Source of the DNA: Massariosphaeria phaeospora
Taxonomy: Eukaryota; Ascomycota; Dothideomycetes; Pleosporales
NCBI GenBank assembly: GCA_011032825.1
Contig: JAADJZ010000001.1
Coordinates: 930,001-994,000 of the forward strand
DNA: 64,000 nucleotides
Reading direction: 5' to 3'
The notes beneath the pieces are model-generated. The model was not told where the DNA came from, ran no database searches, and saw only the letters and a program-made list of their open reading frames with translations. The position numbers and the translations under genes are program-made. Shown here piece after piece: positions 1-12,545 of the stretch (its first letter is position 1; the number at the start of each line of letters is the position of its first letter).

Positions 1-838
1 CCCTATCAATCTTCTAAAGAAATTTGAATAAGCCAAACTGTAGAGCGCACTGTATTTACTATTTTACTATAAAATTATATACTTATAGCAATTGTATGTG
101 GCTGTACAGCTTCATGTTCAAGATCGCAATTATAGTGTTGCGCGGGCATTGACTGAACGCGGGCATTGAGTGCACGGACATGGTAAGCGATGTTTATCTT
201 CCAAGCTGGTTAGCGCCAACTCTCTAGTGACATACCTAAGCGTGTAGGGCTAATCCTGAACGTGCGAACCCAACTTTTCTCGTAGTTGCATAGACAAAAA
301 ATTATCGCCTGCTTATAGTTGGTGATGTTGGTCCCAACCTCTCGTACGCAAGGTTTCTCCAAAAAATAAGCGATTGCTGTGACGCCGACGACTACGCGCG
401 GTAGGGCGCCCTAGAAAACATAGCGGTCGTGGCCGCCGTGAAACGGTCGTGACATGGTCGTGAAATACAGCGACTTAACATGTAGAATGTGAAGACGTGA
501 GGAACGTGAAATGACCGTTCCACGACCGTGCAGGCCGTGCCACCCGTAACAACTTTTTTTTTAATTTTCCCGATATACACAGCCGTTAAGCGTATAGACA
601 AGTTATCTTGCGTACGAGAGCTAACATAACAAATAAAGCTTGTTGCTAGAGCTTAGTCTAAATAATTGGCGGAGCACACGAAAACCTTTATTTATCATGT
701 TAGTCTCCTCACCTCACGATTTCGCGTTTCGATCTCTCTTCATCCTACCTTTTTTGTTCTGAGAACGTTTTCTTTCTTGAGCTGTTCACCTTGACACAGT
801 ACGATCATCCGCAACAACCACCTCTCGACTCGCACAAA
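1..838. other. Noncoding stretch, left edge
   Basis: No convincing gene is seen here. The first 120 bases are AT-rich. The phrase GCGGGCATTGA occurs twice in quick succession near 140-170. Bases 700-838 are presumably the promoter and 5' leader of the following secreted-protein gene. An open frame on the minus strand near 392-601 lacks coding character. Confidence 0.5.
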
Positions 839-1834
839 ATGAAGCTCTTCAAGATCGGGATCACAGCTCTCGTCTTCCTGGGCCCCGCCTGCTCCACGCC
901 GGTTAACGAACTCCCTCCATTAGTCAATCGCCCGGCTACGGACGAGGTCTGGGAGAACGCTCTTTGCAAAGGCAACAACTACCTTATGGCCATGAAGAGC
1001 TCCGACAAAGCCGCCGCCGAATTACTATTTCCTGGGCTCAAAACTGCAGCCAGCCCGTTTCAGAATATTAAGAAGGATGTGGAAGACTGGGGCTGGTTGA
1101 GTGGCGATAAGACTGACGGAGATATTCCCGGCCTCGGGATCCCCGAGTACATCAAGGCGGCCCAGCTGTTGGTCGACGAGATCGATTATGTCACCTACGA
1201 TCACGATGAAGATGAATACACGATGAATGGCCGTAAATACAAGGTAAGCTTTGCCTACATGGGTGAAAGGAAAGAGCTAGACGAGATTCGGATAGCCAGA
1301 ATCCATCACCCAATGCTGTAGCATACTCTAATGCTGAAGTAGGGAACCGGTGCATACGCGCATATCGCAGTGGAGTGGAGCGGCGTCATCTTCGCTCTAT
1401 GGCGTCTCCACCCTTTCGAGGCCGCTGAAGTGGGGTGGGGGAGGCAGCCGGCTATCGATGAACTGCCGCTCCTCCGCAGGTCTTCTGATCTACTATGGGC
1501 AGCCTACGCACTCTACTCGGATGATACCGACCTCCGGCAGTGCGTGGCTTCTCGAATCACAAATCAGGAAACCAGAGATATTATCTACCGAGCGCTTGGA
1601 AATAAGGGGGCGACAAAGTGGCCAGGAGCTAGCTTCGATATTGAGTCGAATGAAGGACTCGCATTGCTTGGTTCTCCAAACGCAGCTGCGTTTGCGTATC
1701 TTCTGATACAGCGGAAAAGAGAATTAGGGAATCGCTGCGTTACTAAAGTTACTGCGTTTTTGAGCGGGGAAACTGCAAACCCTATGCTCCTGTTCGACAT
1801 TGCGGAATGCGAGGTCTTGTTCAACGTGTTGTAA
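839..1834 (+). CDS. Secreted hypothetical protein, two exons
   Basis: I assemble this from two open frames that look separate. Exon 1 is 839-1243 and exon 2 is 1343-1834. The 99-base intron 1244-1342 begins GTAAGC, has CTAAT as a possible branch site, and ends TAG. The first frame can be extended upstream only through a TTG codon, so ATG 839 is the start. It opens a clear signal peptide (MKLFKIGITALVFLG...). The 298-residue product then has a His/Glu/Asp-rich stretch (HDEDEYTMNGRKYK) that joins to GTGAYAHIAVEWSG. Farther on come WPGASFD and LGSPNAAAFAYLLIQ, which I recall as recurring in uncharacterised secreted proteins of Dothideomycetes. No catalytic motif is recognised. If the intron is not removed, translation stops at 1321 and the conserved C-terminal half is lost. 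Confidence 0.72.
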
Positions 1835-2427
1835 GGTAGAGTTCCAGTAGGGAATACACAGCCAAACAGAGATCTAGCCTATGTCCTAATACTACGACGG
1901 ACGTGGAACTCTTCCCATCACCCTTCTCTCCTCTCAGCTACCAGGCAAGTTGACTACCCATACCTCCACTTCAGTTTCGTTCACTTGCTTTGCTACATAC
2001 GTTAACCTACTCCGCCGCACTTGAGCATTCCCCTTCTCTTCCCTTCTAACTCAGCCCAGTTTCTTCTGGTCGCACATCGCCGCACCATGCGTCAAGCAAC
2101 CCGACAACATAACTATCCAATAGATGACTCGCCAGCCGGTTGAGTCGATTCGCTTCGCTTCGGCTCGGGTGTGACTGACTGACCGACTGACTGCGATACG
2201 TGACTGCGATGCGTGCGCGCGGGTTACACGCGCCGGGTCATCTATGACTGACTGACTGACACAAAACGCAAATACGCACTCATACACATTCCACGGGTAC
2301 TCACTCGCTGCGATGCGCTGCATTACCTTCTCAGCGGCGTGCATAGCGCACCGCCTCACATATCGTATCGAAAACTCGTTACCACAACTGAACCGCGTCC
2401 ACAACACCGCAACACGGCAACACCAAG
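1835..2427. other. Intergenic, with GACT microsatellite-like runs
   Basis: This stretch contains no supported gene. Around 2168-2262 the tetranucleotide GACT recurs (GACTGACTGACCGACTGACT and later GACTGACTGACTGAC), separated by a GCGATACGTGACTGCGATGCG near-repeat. It probably includes the promoter of the Ser/Thr/Pro-rich gene that follows. Confidence 0.5.
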
Positions 2428-3167
2428 ATGCTAAAGACAAAGCGTTCCCCGTCCGTAGCGACGAGGTTTACCTGGCCGAGTTCGAGTTCGAGTTCGACGC
2501 GCACATCCACACGCACATCCACATCGCAAATACCAGCGACAAAAGAACCAGAAGAGATCGCGATACCGTCGTCTAGCTCTGCAACCCCTACGCCAACTCC
2601 TACGCCAACGTCGACGTCAACGCTGCATCTAAGTCTTGCGACATCGGTACCTACACTCGTTAAACCCGCAGGCCACCCGGACCCGTCACCACCTCCTGCT
2701 CCTCCCCCGCAACCTCCCTCTTCTGTGATACCCGCAAGCCCAACAATAACAACAACACCGCATACACCTACATCCACAGTCACACACCCACCTCCTACGC
2801 AGCCCTCCGCCTCCCCCTCTCCGCCTTCAACAACCCCCACATCACCACCTGCACCTCCTGCACCTCCTACACCTCCGCCACCCTCAACGAACCCCACATC
2901 CCCACATCCCCACCTCCCACGCCCCCTTCCCCCACGTCCACACCCACCGCTCCCCCCTCCCAAATCGCTTCGCAAATCGCCGGCGTAACCCTCGCCAGTC
3001 TCTTCTTTCTCGTCTTCGTATTCGGCATAGCGCTTATAGCGTGGCAGAAGTGGCGGTTGCGGAGAGAAGGGCGCGCTGATAGTGATGGTAGTGGTAGTAC
3101 GGAAGATGGGATTGGGATTGCGCCAGAGTTCGTGAGCAGGAGGAAAGAAGTAGGGCGGAACTTTTAA
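2428..3167 (+). CDS. Ser/Thr/Pro-rich single-pass membrane protein, frame broken
   Basis: From ATG 2428 an open frame runs to a stop at 2988. It encodes a Ser/Thr/Pro-rich stretch (SSSSSSTRTS, ATPTPTPTPTSTST, long PP runs) of the kind found in O-glycosylated fungal surface stalks. A typical membrane helix (GVTLASLFFLVFVFGIALIAW) with a following basic stretch WQKWRLRREGR lies in a different frame, from about 2961 to the TAA at 3165-3167. The two frames meet in the C run at 2952-2957. One more C there would join stalk, helix and basic cytoplasmic tail into one protein of about 246 residues. No signal peptide is visible, and no specific family is recognised. The downstream frame also reads well backwards with NNC codons, because NNC in one frame is NCN in the next, so the exact junction is uncertain. 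Confidence 0.5.
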
Positions 3168-3378
3168 GGAAGGGGGCGTGAGCGGGTAGGGTGGGGTATA
3201 AGATGGCGTGGGGATAGAGATAAGGCCGCGAGGCTGTGGAAATATGATCGGATCTAAACTGGGAGAACGCAACTAGCACAATAGAAAGTAAAACGAAAAT
3301 GGCAATGGCTGGGTAGTGGCAAAAGAATTCATAACCGGCCCGCACCGAACTCTATTCAAAGCCTCCCGCACCCACCCC

Positions 3379-6300
3379 TCACCCATAGTTAAACGGATTC
3401 CTACAAAGCGGACACGAACTACTCCCACTGCTCTTAAACCACTTAAACAAACACGCCCCATGAAACAAATTCTTGCACGTCTGGCACCTTTTATCCGGCA
3501 GCTTCCTATCACTCCCGACAATACTGTAGCAAATCGCGCACTCCGACTGGCCCTTCATCGCGCCGTCCACATTGCGCTTGAACGTATTCAGCGCGTCGAT
3601 CAAGCTGCCGTTGAAGATGGTGATGGCGCCGAGCGACGTGCGCAGCCAGGACTGCCATTTCTGCTCGTTGACAGCGACGCGGTTGATGCCTTCGATGTGG
3701 GCGTTGGCGAGCGGGAAGGCGGGCGGGAGCGTGATGCGCATGGCCATGGTTTGCTCGTCGACGGTGTAGGAGGCGGTGATTTCGCGGGCGCGGGGGGCGA
3801 CTTTGACGGCGAAGGGGGGGTCGGGGTCGGGGTCGGAGGAGGTTTGCGAGGTGGACCAGTCGGTTACGGATTGGAGCGCGGCGGATATGACTGGTGGCGA
3901 GATCTGGACCGGGTTAGCTATGACAGGTTTGGACTGGTAATGTGTCACTTACGAATTTCTCTGTCCATGGCTCCAAAGTCACAGCGATAGGCCGTGATTT
4001 GCAAGCTATGTACCATGATTTGGCTAGGGATTGGATGTGCTTTAGAGAAAGAAAGTACAGGTGTGTCAGAAGCCATTGCGCATCACGCTTTGGTGCTTCG
4101 ATGTCGGGCGTGTAGGTTGTGATGTCAAGCTTGGACACATCAACAGGCTTGTTGTGTGCATGGCCGAGGAAATCGAATGTGAAATTCAGCAGACCAGGAA
4201 GATAGTCGCCTTCCTTGATGTGATCCACGTAGTCGTTCTTGACTTTGAAGGACTGTACAATGTGTTAGTAATAGACTCATTCACAAGCTCGGCATCCTTA
4301 CCGCATGCTCAAGATGGTCAAACACAAGTAACCAACTAAGCAGGTACCCTCTCAGTTGCAAGGGTATATTCCGCTCAAAACTATCATCTGCCAACGCCGA
4401 AACAGTCGGTGCCTCGAGAATGAGCGATAGTAGTTCTTCGGGGAGGCGAGCTATGGTCTTCTCGAGGGCCGCATCGATCGAGATCTGCTCTTGCGCTGCA
4501 GGTATCTGTTTGTGCAAGATGTCGAAGGCCGTCTGCTGTACAGGTTGTGACTCAACATATAACAGTGGGAACAGGTCCTCGGTTGACTCGAGATGTTTTA
4601 GGGGCACCTTGGCAATCTGTCGGGCTAAGACGTCGTTGACCATTTTTAACGGCTGATGAAACTCGTCTGGAAAATGTTGCGAATGCTTCAGCAGATTAAC
4701 TAGACCATCTGCAATTTTCTGCTCGCTCTCTTCCCACGCTTCGAGAAGATCATCGTTCGGATCATCAGCCTGTGTGAGAGTCCGGAGCTGAGCGTAAAGC
4801 TTCAACGAGGCATGCACTACAGGAATCGGGCTATCATATGTCAGTAAGTGAATTTTGGCCATTTCTAGCGCGCAATCAGAAGCTTGAACATACCTAACTA
4901 TTCCATAATTGCTCTCTTTGAGCTCTTGGGCTGCAGACCAACTTGTGGCTAATGCGTTCAAAATGTCTCCCCAATGGTCGCCATAAAGGTCGCTCACCAA
5001 AGGTAGAAATATATTAAGCGTACGACAAAGCTCGGCGATTATAGGCGGTCCAGCTGTAGTGCTATGTAGCCAGGGTATGATATGCTTGACGAAGAAGATG
5101 AGTCGCGTCTTGGCAATACTCTGACCAATGTCCTCTTGATCGTAAATCAGAGCATTGAGTAGAACGAGTTGTCTCAGGGCTGCGCTTCGTTAGTATGGGG
5201 AATGAACAGAATTAACTCATGAAGAGAAATTTGCTGAGTGAGTATGGTCCTATACCTTCGTCAGGTTTGCTCTCAAGATCTAGCCCAGTGAGATCGGCAA
5301 CAATCTCGTTACACATGCGTTCACAGGTTTTCGATGCAGCGAGTGGCTCTCTGAAAGCATGCAGAAACCCAAGAAGAGGGAACAGTTCTGTAACCAAAAA
5401 GTTAGTGGACATGTCACAGTATTGAAGCGTGACGTACCCTTGCTCTGGCGGATCTTTTTGAGTATCTCTTGGATCTGCGCCGTATATGAGCTTCTCCAAC
5501 CCGATATTTCAATTGCATCAGCCACAAGAACGCTATAGGCCCGGGCTGTATAATAGGCGTGTGCAGTAGTATCAGACCGAATCCTAGACAGTATTTCCGT
5601 AGCCCAGTCTAACAAAGAAACAGCGACCTCGGGAACAGACCAGGTGGTGTGTAGTCGCTTTAGTTGTTTGGTGATGAAAGGCTGTGCGTCAGACATGAAT
5701 GAGATGGCGTCCGCTTCAACATCCGCGTTATAGGCTGCCCATAAACCATTTGCGCCAGCAAGTCCAATGTTATCATCTGCAAGCTGTACAGTGAGGGATA
5801 TATTGCGAAGATAGCTGTCCTGGATTTCCGAAGGAAAATTCTCGATGGAGAAGAGATCTTCATTTTTGAATAGTCTGGTTACGTATTGAGTAATGCGATA
5901 TGCGGAGGAATAGCCATCGGCATCCCGAGGAATAGCGTCAGCACTAGATCGAGAGTCGTGTGGATCTACAAGATATATAGCTCCCCCGAGCGGGTTGGCA
6001 ATTGCCAATGAAGGCTTTGGAGCCGCGTCCAAAAAGGGCGCTAAGGCAGCGTGCCATATGTCTAACTTTGGAAAAACGCCAGCCATCTCGTCCCACGAGT
6101 CGCCTGATTTGACCAGTTGCTTCGCAAGATCTACTAGTGTCTCAACTGACACGGACGTCTGTGATGCATCTCGGAGGCCTTGCTGAATTAGATCATAGAC
6201 TGACTGCTTCGTGTCTGAGCTGGCCGAGAGGATAGTTTGAATCGATGCATTGACCGCAGTAGCGTCCTGTGCGAACTGATCGTCGGGAGACTCCGATGCC

Positions 6301-8645
6301 AAAAGGAGACCTTGGAGAAGATTAGACCCTTGTGGGGTTGCGATGAAAGTTCTCAACATAGAGGGATTATGCTTGACGATTTGACGAAGACCCTGCAAAG
6401 CGTACGGAGCATGTTCTGACAACGATAATGACGACGTCATCTCAGCCAGAATGTAGTCCGTTGTCGAGGAGGAAATTATCTTAGAAGGTGATTGAAGGAT
6501 ACGGATAAAAGAGTCCCATTCCAGAGATCCTATTATTGCTTCATGAACACTTGACTTCACGTATTGCTGCAGCTCCGCATCTGAAGCGGCAAGATCGAAA
6601 GATTCTGGAATACTTGACGACGTAAGCATAGTCTGAAGAGCGGTGTCCTTGGCGGGAGAGCTGTTCTCTTTCAGCACAGCCTTCAAAGCCGCACTCCAGG
6701 ATAGGGCGAAGGAGGGAGATTTCGAGACCGAATAAAGGATGTTAACTAGATAGGTAGATGAGCGCGAGAGGATGAGGCTTGGCAAGTCTTCTTGCACGAA
6801 TCGCTCCAGCAGCTGTGTTGTGTCCTGACCGTCGAATACAAGCGATTCATTATGGTGTAAAAACTGAGATATAGCACCCGCTGCGCCATATGGCTTTCCG
6901 TTCCTGTTCCTCAATATGGCGAGCGCTTCTTTTATGATAGTAGCACAAGTCTGGGAGAAAACCGCTCGCAGTGTCGCTGTCCCTTCCCTGCTTAGAGTGT
7001 GCTTTTGAATAGTGGCCAACCGAGACACCTGCTGTATGACCGCGTTTTGTGATTTTTCGTAGTCTTTCGATTGCTCTGGCGCGGATGTCTTCATATCGTT
7101 CACAAGCTGTTGTGTATAGCGGGGCCACTGTTCTTCGACCACTGAAGACATGCCGTCAATCTGCATGGCCTTCGAGACTAAACCGACAGCGGTAGGCGGT
7201 ATGTTCCACTGCGAAAGTTCCACCTGCGGCCGTAGATACTGGGAAACAATCGGCAAGACCAACTCTGACAACATCTTGCTCTGGTCCTCCACCGACAAAC
7301 GCCCACCGATAATGGCTGCAATCTCCAGATATGAATCGAATGCAGTTTCCAGGCTGAGCCTAGATTCATCCTTCCTGATAATACCTCCGTTGAGAGAATT
7401 CAAAAGTTCCGCAGCATCGGCTCCATCCTTCGGCAAGACAGTGTCCGGCAACCGCCTGAAAAGCTCAGCAAGTCGATTCCAGAAGTCACGAGGACCAAAC
7501 TGGGATCCTTTCTTCAAGAATTGCCGCAGTCGTCGATCTACTGAAGTTTTACTTTTGTAGTGACCGGTCCAAACAGTTGGATGATCGGCTGTGAGTAATG
7601 TTAGGGCGTCGATGTAGTCATAAGCAGAGCCGGTCTGCTCAGAGTTCAGAGCATTGGCGAGGTAGGATTTGCTTATCAATTCTAGGCTGTCTTGAATAGC
7701 GTCTGGTCCAGTCAGCACGCATAGATCAAAAGAAGGTATCCTGACTAACGTGGTTGTTTAGACAGGCAGGTCTTCAGGAATCGGTGGAGAGACCGCCTGA
7801 TGTAAGGATCGGCATGGGAGGCGAAGGCCCAAAGTTTATCGTCTGAAAAGACACTCTCGTAGTGCGACTGGAACTTGGCCCGTTCTTCGGCCTCCAGGTT
7901 GGCTAGCAAGCTACCCAGCAGCGCTATGCATGCGGAGATGACCCTGCTGTACTTGGCCGCTGCGTCGTCTGGGCTGACAGTCCGCTCGTCACTCAGCGTC
8001 AGGGCAGTTTCGCGGTCAATGGCATTCCGACAGTACTCCAGAATGGGCTGCTGGTACGCTTTCCGAATGTTCTGTATCTTCTCGGGTGTGTTGAACACTT
8101 GGCGTAGAGAGTGTTGCGTGGCTTCCGCAACCGACCGGTCGCTATCATACAGTCCGCACAGCCAGGCACCGACAGCTCTGGGCATGTATCTGGCGACCCT
8201 CTTTCCCGTCGAGGCGGCCAACTGGCCCTGCAACGCGTGGGCGCTCTGACGGACAGATTTGGCATTGTCAATCGACGTACGCGGATACAGGTGGATCTGC
8301 AGGACAGCTTGAATTACTACAAGGGCCGTATGTACAGGTGGACATCAAACGCACCCATGCCTCGAGCACGCCTTCTTCCACAGGCTCCTGCCGCGTCGTG
8401 ATGTACGCCTGTATGTCTTCCAGCGCCTTCGCCTTTGTAGTGCTGTCCCGCTTCGACAGATTCCGGAAGTACACAACGACGTTGGGGTCGGATATCGACG
8501 ACAGGTCGGGCGGCTCGGTCACATACGACAGCTGCGAGGAACTGGCGCCGAAGGCGGACGGGGACGCGGTGCCGAAGCTGGAGCCCAACGCGGCCGAGGC
8601 AGCGCGCGCACTGCTGGCCTGCGACTTCTGCTGTCGCTTGCTCAT
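3379..8645 (-). CDS. LTN1: E3 ubiquitin-protein ligase listerin (Ltn1/Rkr1)
   Basis: This is the ribosome-quality-control ligase that ubiquitinates stalled nascent chains on 60S subunits. I resolve eight exons: 8645-8355, 8296-7750, 7702-5438, 5387-5256, 5179-4894, 4830-4302, 4252-3953 and 3903-3379. All phases agree, giving 1624 residues, a usual length for fungal listerins. The N-terminus (MSKRQQKSQAS..., then DPNVVVYFRNLSKRDSTTKAKAL and EAW-IHLYPRTSIDNAKSVRQ) is the conserved listerin N-terminal region. A long HEAT-like helical middle follows. The C-terminus is a RING-variant finger with C1572, C1575, C1590, C1593, H1598, C1601, C1614 and C1617 (ECAICYS, KRCQTCKNLFH, SCPLCRN), ending FNYG as in the family. 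The introns are 47-76 bases. The gene is divergent from RAD3, with 312 bases between start codons. Family assignment is firm; single splice junctions are inferred from consensus sites. Confidence 0.95.
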
Positions 8646-8957
8646 GGCCGCTGAGAGAAGGAAAATAGAGAAAGAAAAGAGTCGGGAGAGGGGAAGCAAG
8701 CGGGGAAGGGCGGCAAGCAATTATATCACTGCCAATTCAGTGTGTGTGTGTGTGTGAAGGGGCGGCGGGCAGCCGCGATTGATGACGGAGCCGGCAAGGG
8801 CGTTTGGCGGGGCGGAACCGGGGGTCGGTGTGCTAGGCCGCTTGCGCTCTAGCGTGGAATGCCAAACTTCGACCTAAAGACAGCTGCAACTCGCCCAGCT
8901 AACAGCCTCCTCCGACACTCACCGCCACGACACGCGCAGCGGGGGGCGGCATTCAAC
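8646..8957. promoter_or_regulatory. Shared divergent promoter region of LTN1 and RAD3
   Basis: These 312 bases separate the two start codons and must carry both 5' leaders and promoters. They include a TG dinucleotide run (about 8741-8755) and GC-rich tracts. No TATA box is obvious on either strand. The shared-promoter role is inferred from geometry alone. Confidence 0.5.
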
Positions 8958-11523
8958 ATGAAGTTCTTCATAGAGTAAGTGTCGCTTTCTTCCAATTCCC
9001 ATGCTTGCGTACTACGACAGTCCGGCGCGTGAATAACGCGAACCGGAGAATGAGATCTTCTTTTGCCATCCACCCAACGCAGCGACCTATCACCCTGCTT
9101 TGATTACTTCTCCACATGTTGTGGATCAGATATTAACTCGAACAAACAGCGAGCTCCCGGTGCTCTTCCCATACCCTAGGGTGTACCCCGAGCAATATGC
9201 CTACATGTGCGATCTCAAGCGCACCTTGGACGCAGGCGGCCACTGTGTCCTCGAGATGCCTTCAGGCACAGGTAAAACTGTGTGCCTCTTGTCACTCATC
9301 GTAGCCTACCAGCAGTTTCACCCTGAAAAGAGGAAACTGATCTACTGCTCACGTACCATGTCCGAGATCGAAAAGGCACTTGCCGAGCTGAAAGGGCTAA
9401 TGAAGTATCGGACTGAGCAACTTGGCTACGAAGAAGAATTTAGAGGCATGGGACTGACGAGTCGAAAGAATCTGTGTCTCCATCCATCGGTAAAGCGCGA
9501 GAAGAGTGGATCGGTGGTCGATGCCCGGTGTAGAAGTTTAACGGCAGGGTTCGTCAAAGAGAAAAAGGAACGGGGCGAGGAGGTCGATATGTGCGTATAT
9601 CACGACAATCTAGATCTCCTCGAACCGCACAACCTCGTTCCGCCTGGCGTCTGGACCTTCGATGGTATTCTCAAGTACGGAGAGCAGCAGAAGCAATGCC
9701 CGTATTTCAGCGTGCGGCGCATGATGTCGTATTGCAATGTCATCATCTACTCCTATCACTACCTGCTCGACCCAAAGATTGCAGATCGAGTTTCTAAGGA
9801 GCTTTCTAAAGACTGCATTGTCGTCTTTGATGAAGCCCATAACATCGACAATGTGTGCATAGAGTCTCTTAGCATCGACTTGACTGAAGATTCGTTGCGA
9901 AAAGCCACTCGCGGAGTCAACAACCTGGATCGGAAGATCACGGAGATGAAAAGCACGGACGCCGACAAGCTGCAGAACGAGTACGCAAAGCTCGTTGAAG
10001 GGTTGCGGGCCGCGGACGAGGCACGAGACGAGAATGCGTTCATGGCAAATCCAGCCCTACCAGACGACCTTCTGAAAGAGGCGGTCCCAGGAAACATTCG
10101 GCGTGCAGAACACTTTGTCGCATTTCTAAAACGCTTCATCGAGTACCTCAAGACCCGAATGAAGGTCTTGCACGTCATCTCAGAGACTCCCCCATCGTTC
10201 CTCAGCCATCTGCGTGAGCTAACATTCATTGAGAGAAAACCATTACGGTTCTGCGCGGAGCGTTTGACATCACTGGTCCGCACCCTCGAACTCACCAACA
10301 TCGAAGACTTCCAGCCACTGCAAGAAGTTGCGACCTTCGCCACGCTGGTCTCGACTTATGAGACCGGATTCCTCCTTATACTCGAGCCCTTCGAGTCAGC
10401 AACTGCTACAGTCCCTAACCCCGTCTTGCATTTCACCTGCCTCGATGCCGCCATCGCCATCAAACCTGTCTTCGAGCGTTTCAGCTCCGTCATCGTCACA
10501 TCCGGAACCATGTCTCCGCTCGACATGTACCCACGAATGCTCAACTTTAACACCGTTGTGCAAGAATCCTTCACAATGACACTAACTCGTAAGACTTTCC
10601 TGCCCATGATTGTCGACCGAGGCAGCGACCAAAACCAGATCACATCCCAGTTCGAGCACCGAAACGACATGCCCGTCATTCGCAATTTCGGCAACCTGCT
10701 CATCGAGTTCTGCAAACTTACCCCGGATGGCGTGGTCGTCTTCTTTCCATCGTACCTGTACATGGAAAGCATCATCTCCATGTGGCAGGGTCTCGAAGTC
10801 CTCGACACAGTCTGGAAGTACAAACTCATCCTCGTCGAGACCCCCGACGCGCAAGAAACGTCGCTCGCGCTCGAGACCTTTCGCACCGCATGCAACAACG
10901 GCCGCGGCGCAGTCCTCCTCTGTGTCGCGCGCGGCAAAGTCTCCGAGGGCATCGACTTCGACCACCACTACGGCCGCACGGTGCTGTGCATGGGCGTCCC
11001 CTACCAATACACAGAGTCGCGCATCCTCAAAGCGCGCCTCGAGTTCCTACGCGAAACGTACCGCATCAAAGAATCCGACTTCCTCTCCTTCGACGCCATG
11101 CGCCACGCCGCACAGTGCCTGGGCCGCGTCATCCGCGGCAAAGACGACTACGGCATCATGGTGCTGGCCGACAAGCGCTTCGGCAAGAAGATCACGCAGC
11201 TGCCCAAGTGGATCCAGATGGCGCTCGACACCAAGAGCACGAAGCTCAGCGTCGACCAGGCCGTGTCGCATGCGAAAGCCTTCTTGCGCGAGATGTCGGT
11301 GCCGTGGAGCCGCGCCGAGCAGGAGGGGCATAGTTCGTGGAGCTTGGAGGAGCTGGAAGCTCATCAGGCTAAGAAGGGCGTGCTGGCTATTAGTGGCACG
11401 GATAATAATGCTATAAGGATGTTGGAGGGTAGGGCGGAGAGGGAGGGCGGGGGAGCTGAGGCTGAGGTGGATGAGTTTGGGGGGACCGGCATGGATGCGG
11501 TTATGGCGGATTTGGATGAGTAG
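8958..11523 (+). CDS. RAD3: TFIIH ATP-dependent DNA helicase Rad3/XPD
   Basis: This is the 5'-3' helicase of the TFIIH core, used in nucleotide excision repair and transcription initiation. The first exon is tiny (8958-8974), followed by a 175-base intron (GTAAGT...ACAG) and one long exon 9150-11523. The product is 796 residues, beginning MKFFIDELPVLFPYP as in fungal XPD. Walker A MPSGTGKT is at residues 42-49 and the DEAH box at 233-236. Between them lie the iron-sulphur-cluster cysteine motifs (KNLCLHP, ARCRS, DMCVYH, KQCPYF). Helicase motifs toward the C-terminus include GKVSEGIDF and AAQCLGRVIRGK. The acidic tail ends MDAVMADLDE. The coding frame appears to begin near 9100 only if the micro-exon is missed; the splice restores the conserved N-terminus. 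Several long overlapping frames here are shadows of its GC-rich codons. Confidence 0.97.
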
Positions 11524-11872
11524 GGGAGCGGGCTTGGTTTGGTTTGGTTCAGCTCAGTTTGAGAGTGGGTGCAATTTGCCGCTTGGTAGGGTATCCAAAT
11601 TTCACCACGTCACCGCATTCGACGTGTGTCTTCTCCAAAGCATAGAGTTTCATATATGTATAGACAAGTCGACCGAACCAACCATGTACAAGTAGAAGTA
11701 AGTGCGCATCAAAACGAGTGTAGCGAAAAAAAACTCCTTCAAATATCCTACTCCAAACCACCACAACTCAAACCCCAAACCTTAAACCCCCTTATCCAAC
11801 CCGAGTGCATTGGTACCCTCCATCCACTCTACCCCAAGCCAGCCAGCACGTACCCTGACATACCGACATTGT
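11524..11872. other. Intergenic between convergent RAD3 and secreted-protein gene
   Basis: This 349-base stretch holds the 3' ends of two convergent genes. It is AT-richer than its flanks and includes an A run near 11728 and repeated CAAACC/CCAAAC words near 11760-11790. No gene is seen. Confidence 0.5.
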
Positions 11873-12545
11873 TTACGTCTCCCAAACAGCCAACAAATCC
11901 ACACTGCCCTCGCCCAACTTAGGCCCACGCGTAAACACGTCGACGCTCTTGCCGTCGCGCGGCTCTTCTTTGGCGTAGAGCCCGTAGTTGATGCCTTCGT
12001 GCGCGGTGGTGAAGAAGTAGTTTGTTGGGGAGTCGACTTGGGGTGGGGACTAGGGAGGGGGGAGGGGGTGTTAGTATGCTATGAGATGGGATGGTAGAGA
12101 GAGGAGGAGAGGGGATTGGATAGGGGGGAAGGGAAGGGAGGAGAAGGAAAGGAACAGAACATACAATAACCCCCACCGCATCCCCCACACCCACATTCCC
12201 CAACCCGGCCTTACACCTCCACGCAAACCAGTCCTGCACGCCCGCCATCTCATTGCGCGGCTCGCTGCTATCATGGAAGCCGCACTCACCCTTTTCCGTG
12301 GCGGCATTGTACGCGCCGCCCTCTTTGAGGCTGTATTTGGCGCACGCGGTCGTCGCGCTGCTGAGCCGGCCCGACGCGTCGAGGCACCCGAGTTTGGCGC
12401 CGAGTTCGAGCTCGGCGGCTGAGGACGTGGTTTTGTAGATGGCGATGGTGCCGGTGGTGGGGACCTGGGGGTCGATTTGCGGGGCGGGGAGCGCGAGGGC
12501 GAGGGGGAGGGAGAGGGAGAGGAGGAGGGGGAGGAGGGAGGGCAT
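11873..12545 (-). CDS. Small secreted protein, two exons
   Basis: The exons are 12545-12165 and 12049-11873, split by a 115-base intron (GTATGT...CTAG) in phase 0, for 185 residues. The N-terminus MPSLLPLLLSLSLPLALALPAP is a strong signal peptide. The mature part begins near QIDPQVPTTGTIAIYKT and carries four cysteines (GCLDASG, TTACAKY, GECGFHD, WRCKAGL), enough for two disulphides. The second exon reads FFTTAHEGINYGLYAKEE and ends DLLAVWET. No enzyme motif is seen. A small secreted cysteine-containing protein could be an effector or wall-associated protein, but nothing in the sequence decides this. The intron is very pyrimidine-rich on the coding strand, which makes the unspliced frame look longer than it is. 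Confidence 0.75.

Noticed and set aside
2379..3272. 297-residue minus-strand frame, Gly/Val-rich
   Set aside because: It is the complement of the Ser/Thr/Pro-rich plus-strand gene; its Gly-rich composition follows from C-rich plus-strand codons, and it has no domain.
3316..3990. 224-residue plus-strand frame
   Set aside because: Shadow of the LTN1 RING exon; composition is low-complexity Gly/Val/Asp/Arg with no domain.
9759..11007. Three minus-strand frames of 141-198 residues
   Set aside because: Complement shadows of RAD3.
10610..11416. 268-residue plus-strand Ser/Arg/Ala-rich frame
   Set aside because: Second-frame shadow of RAD3 codons in a GC-rich region; RAD3 covers the same bases with conserved helicase motifs.
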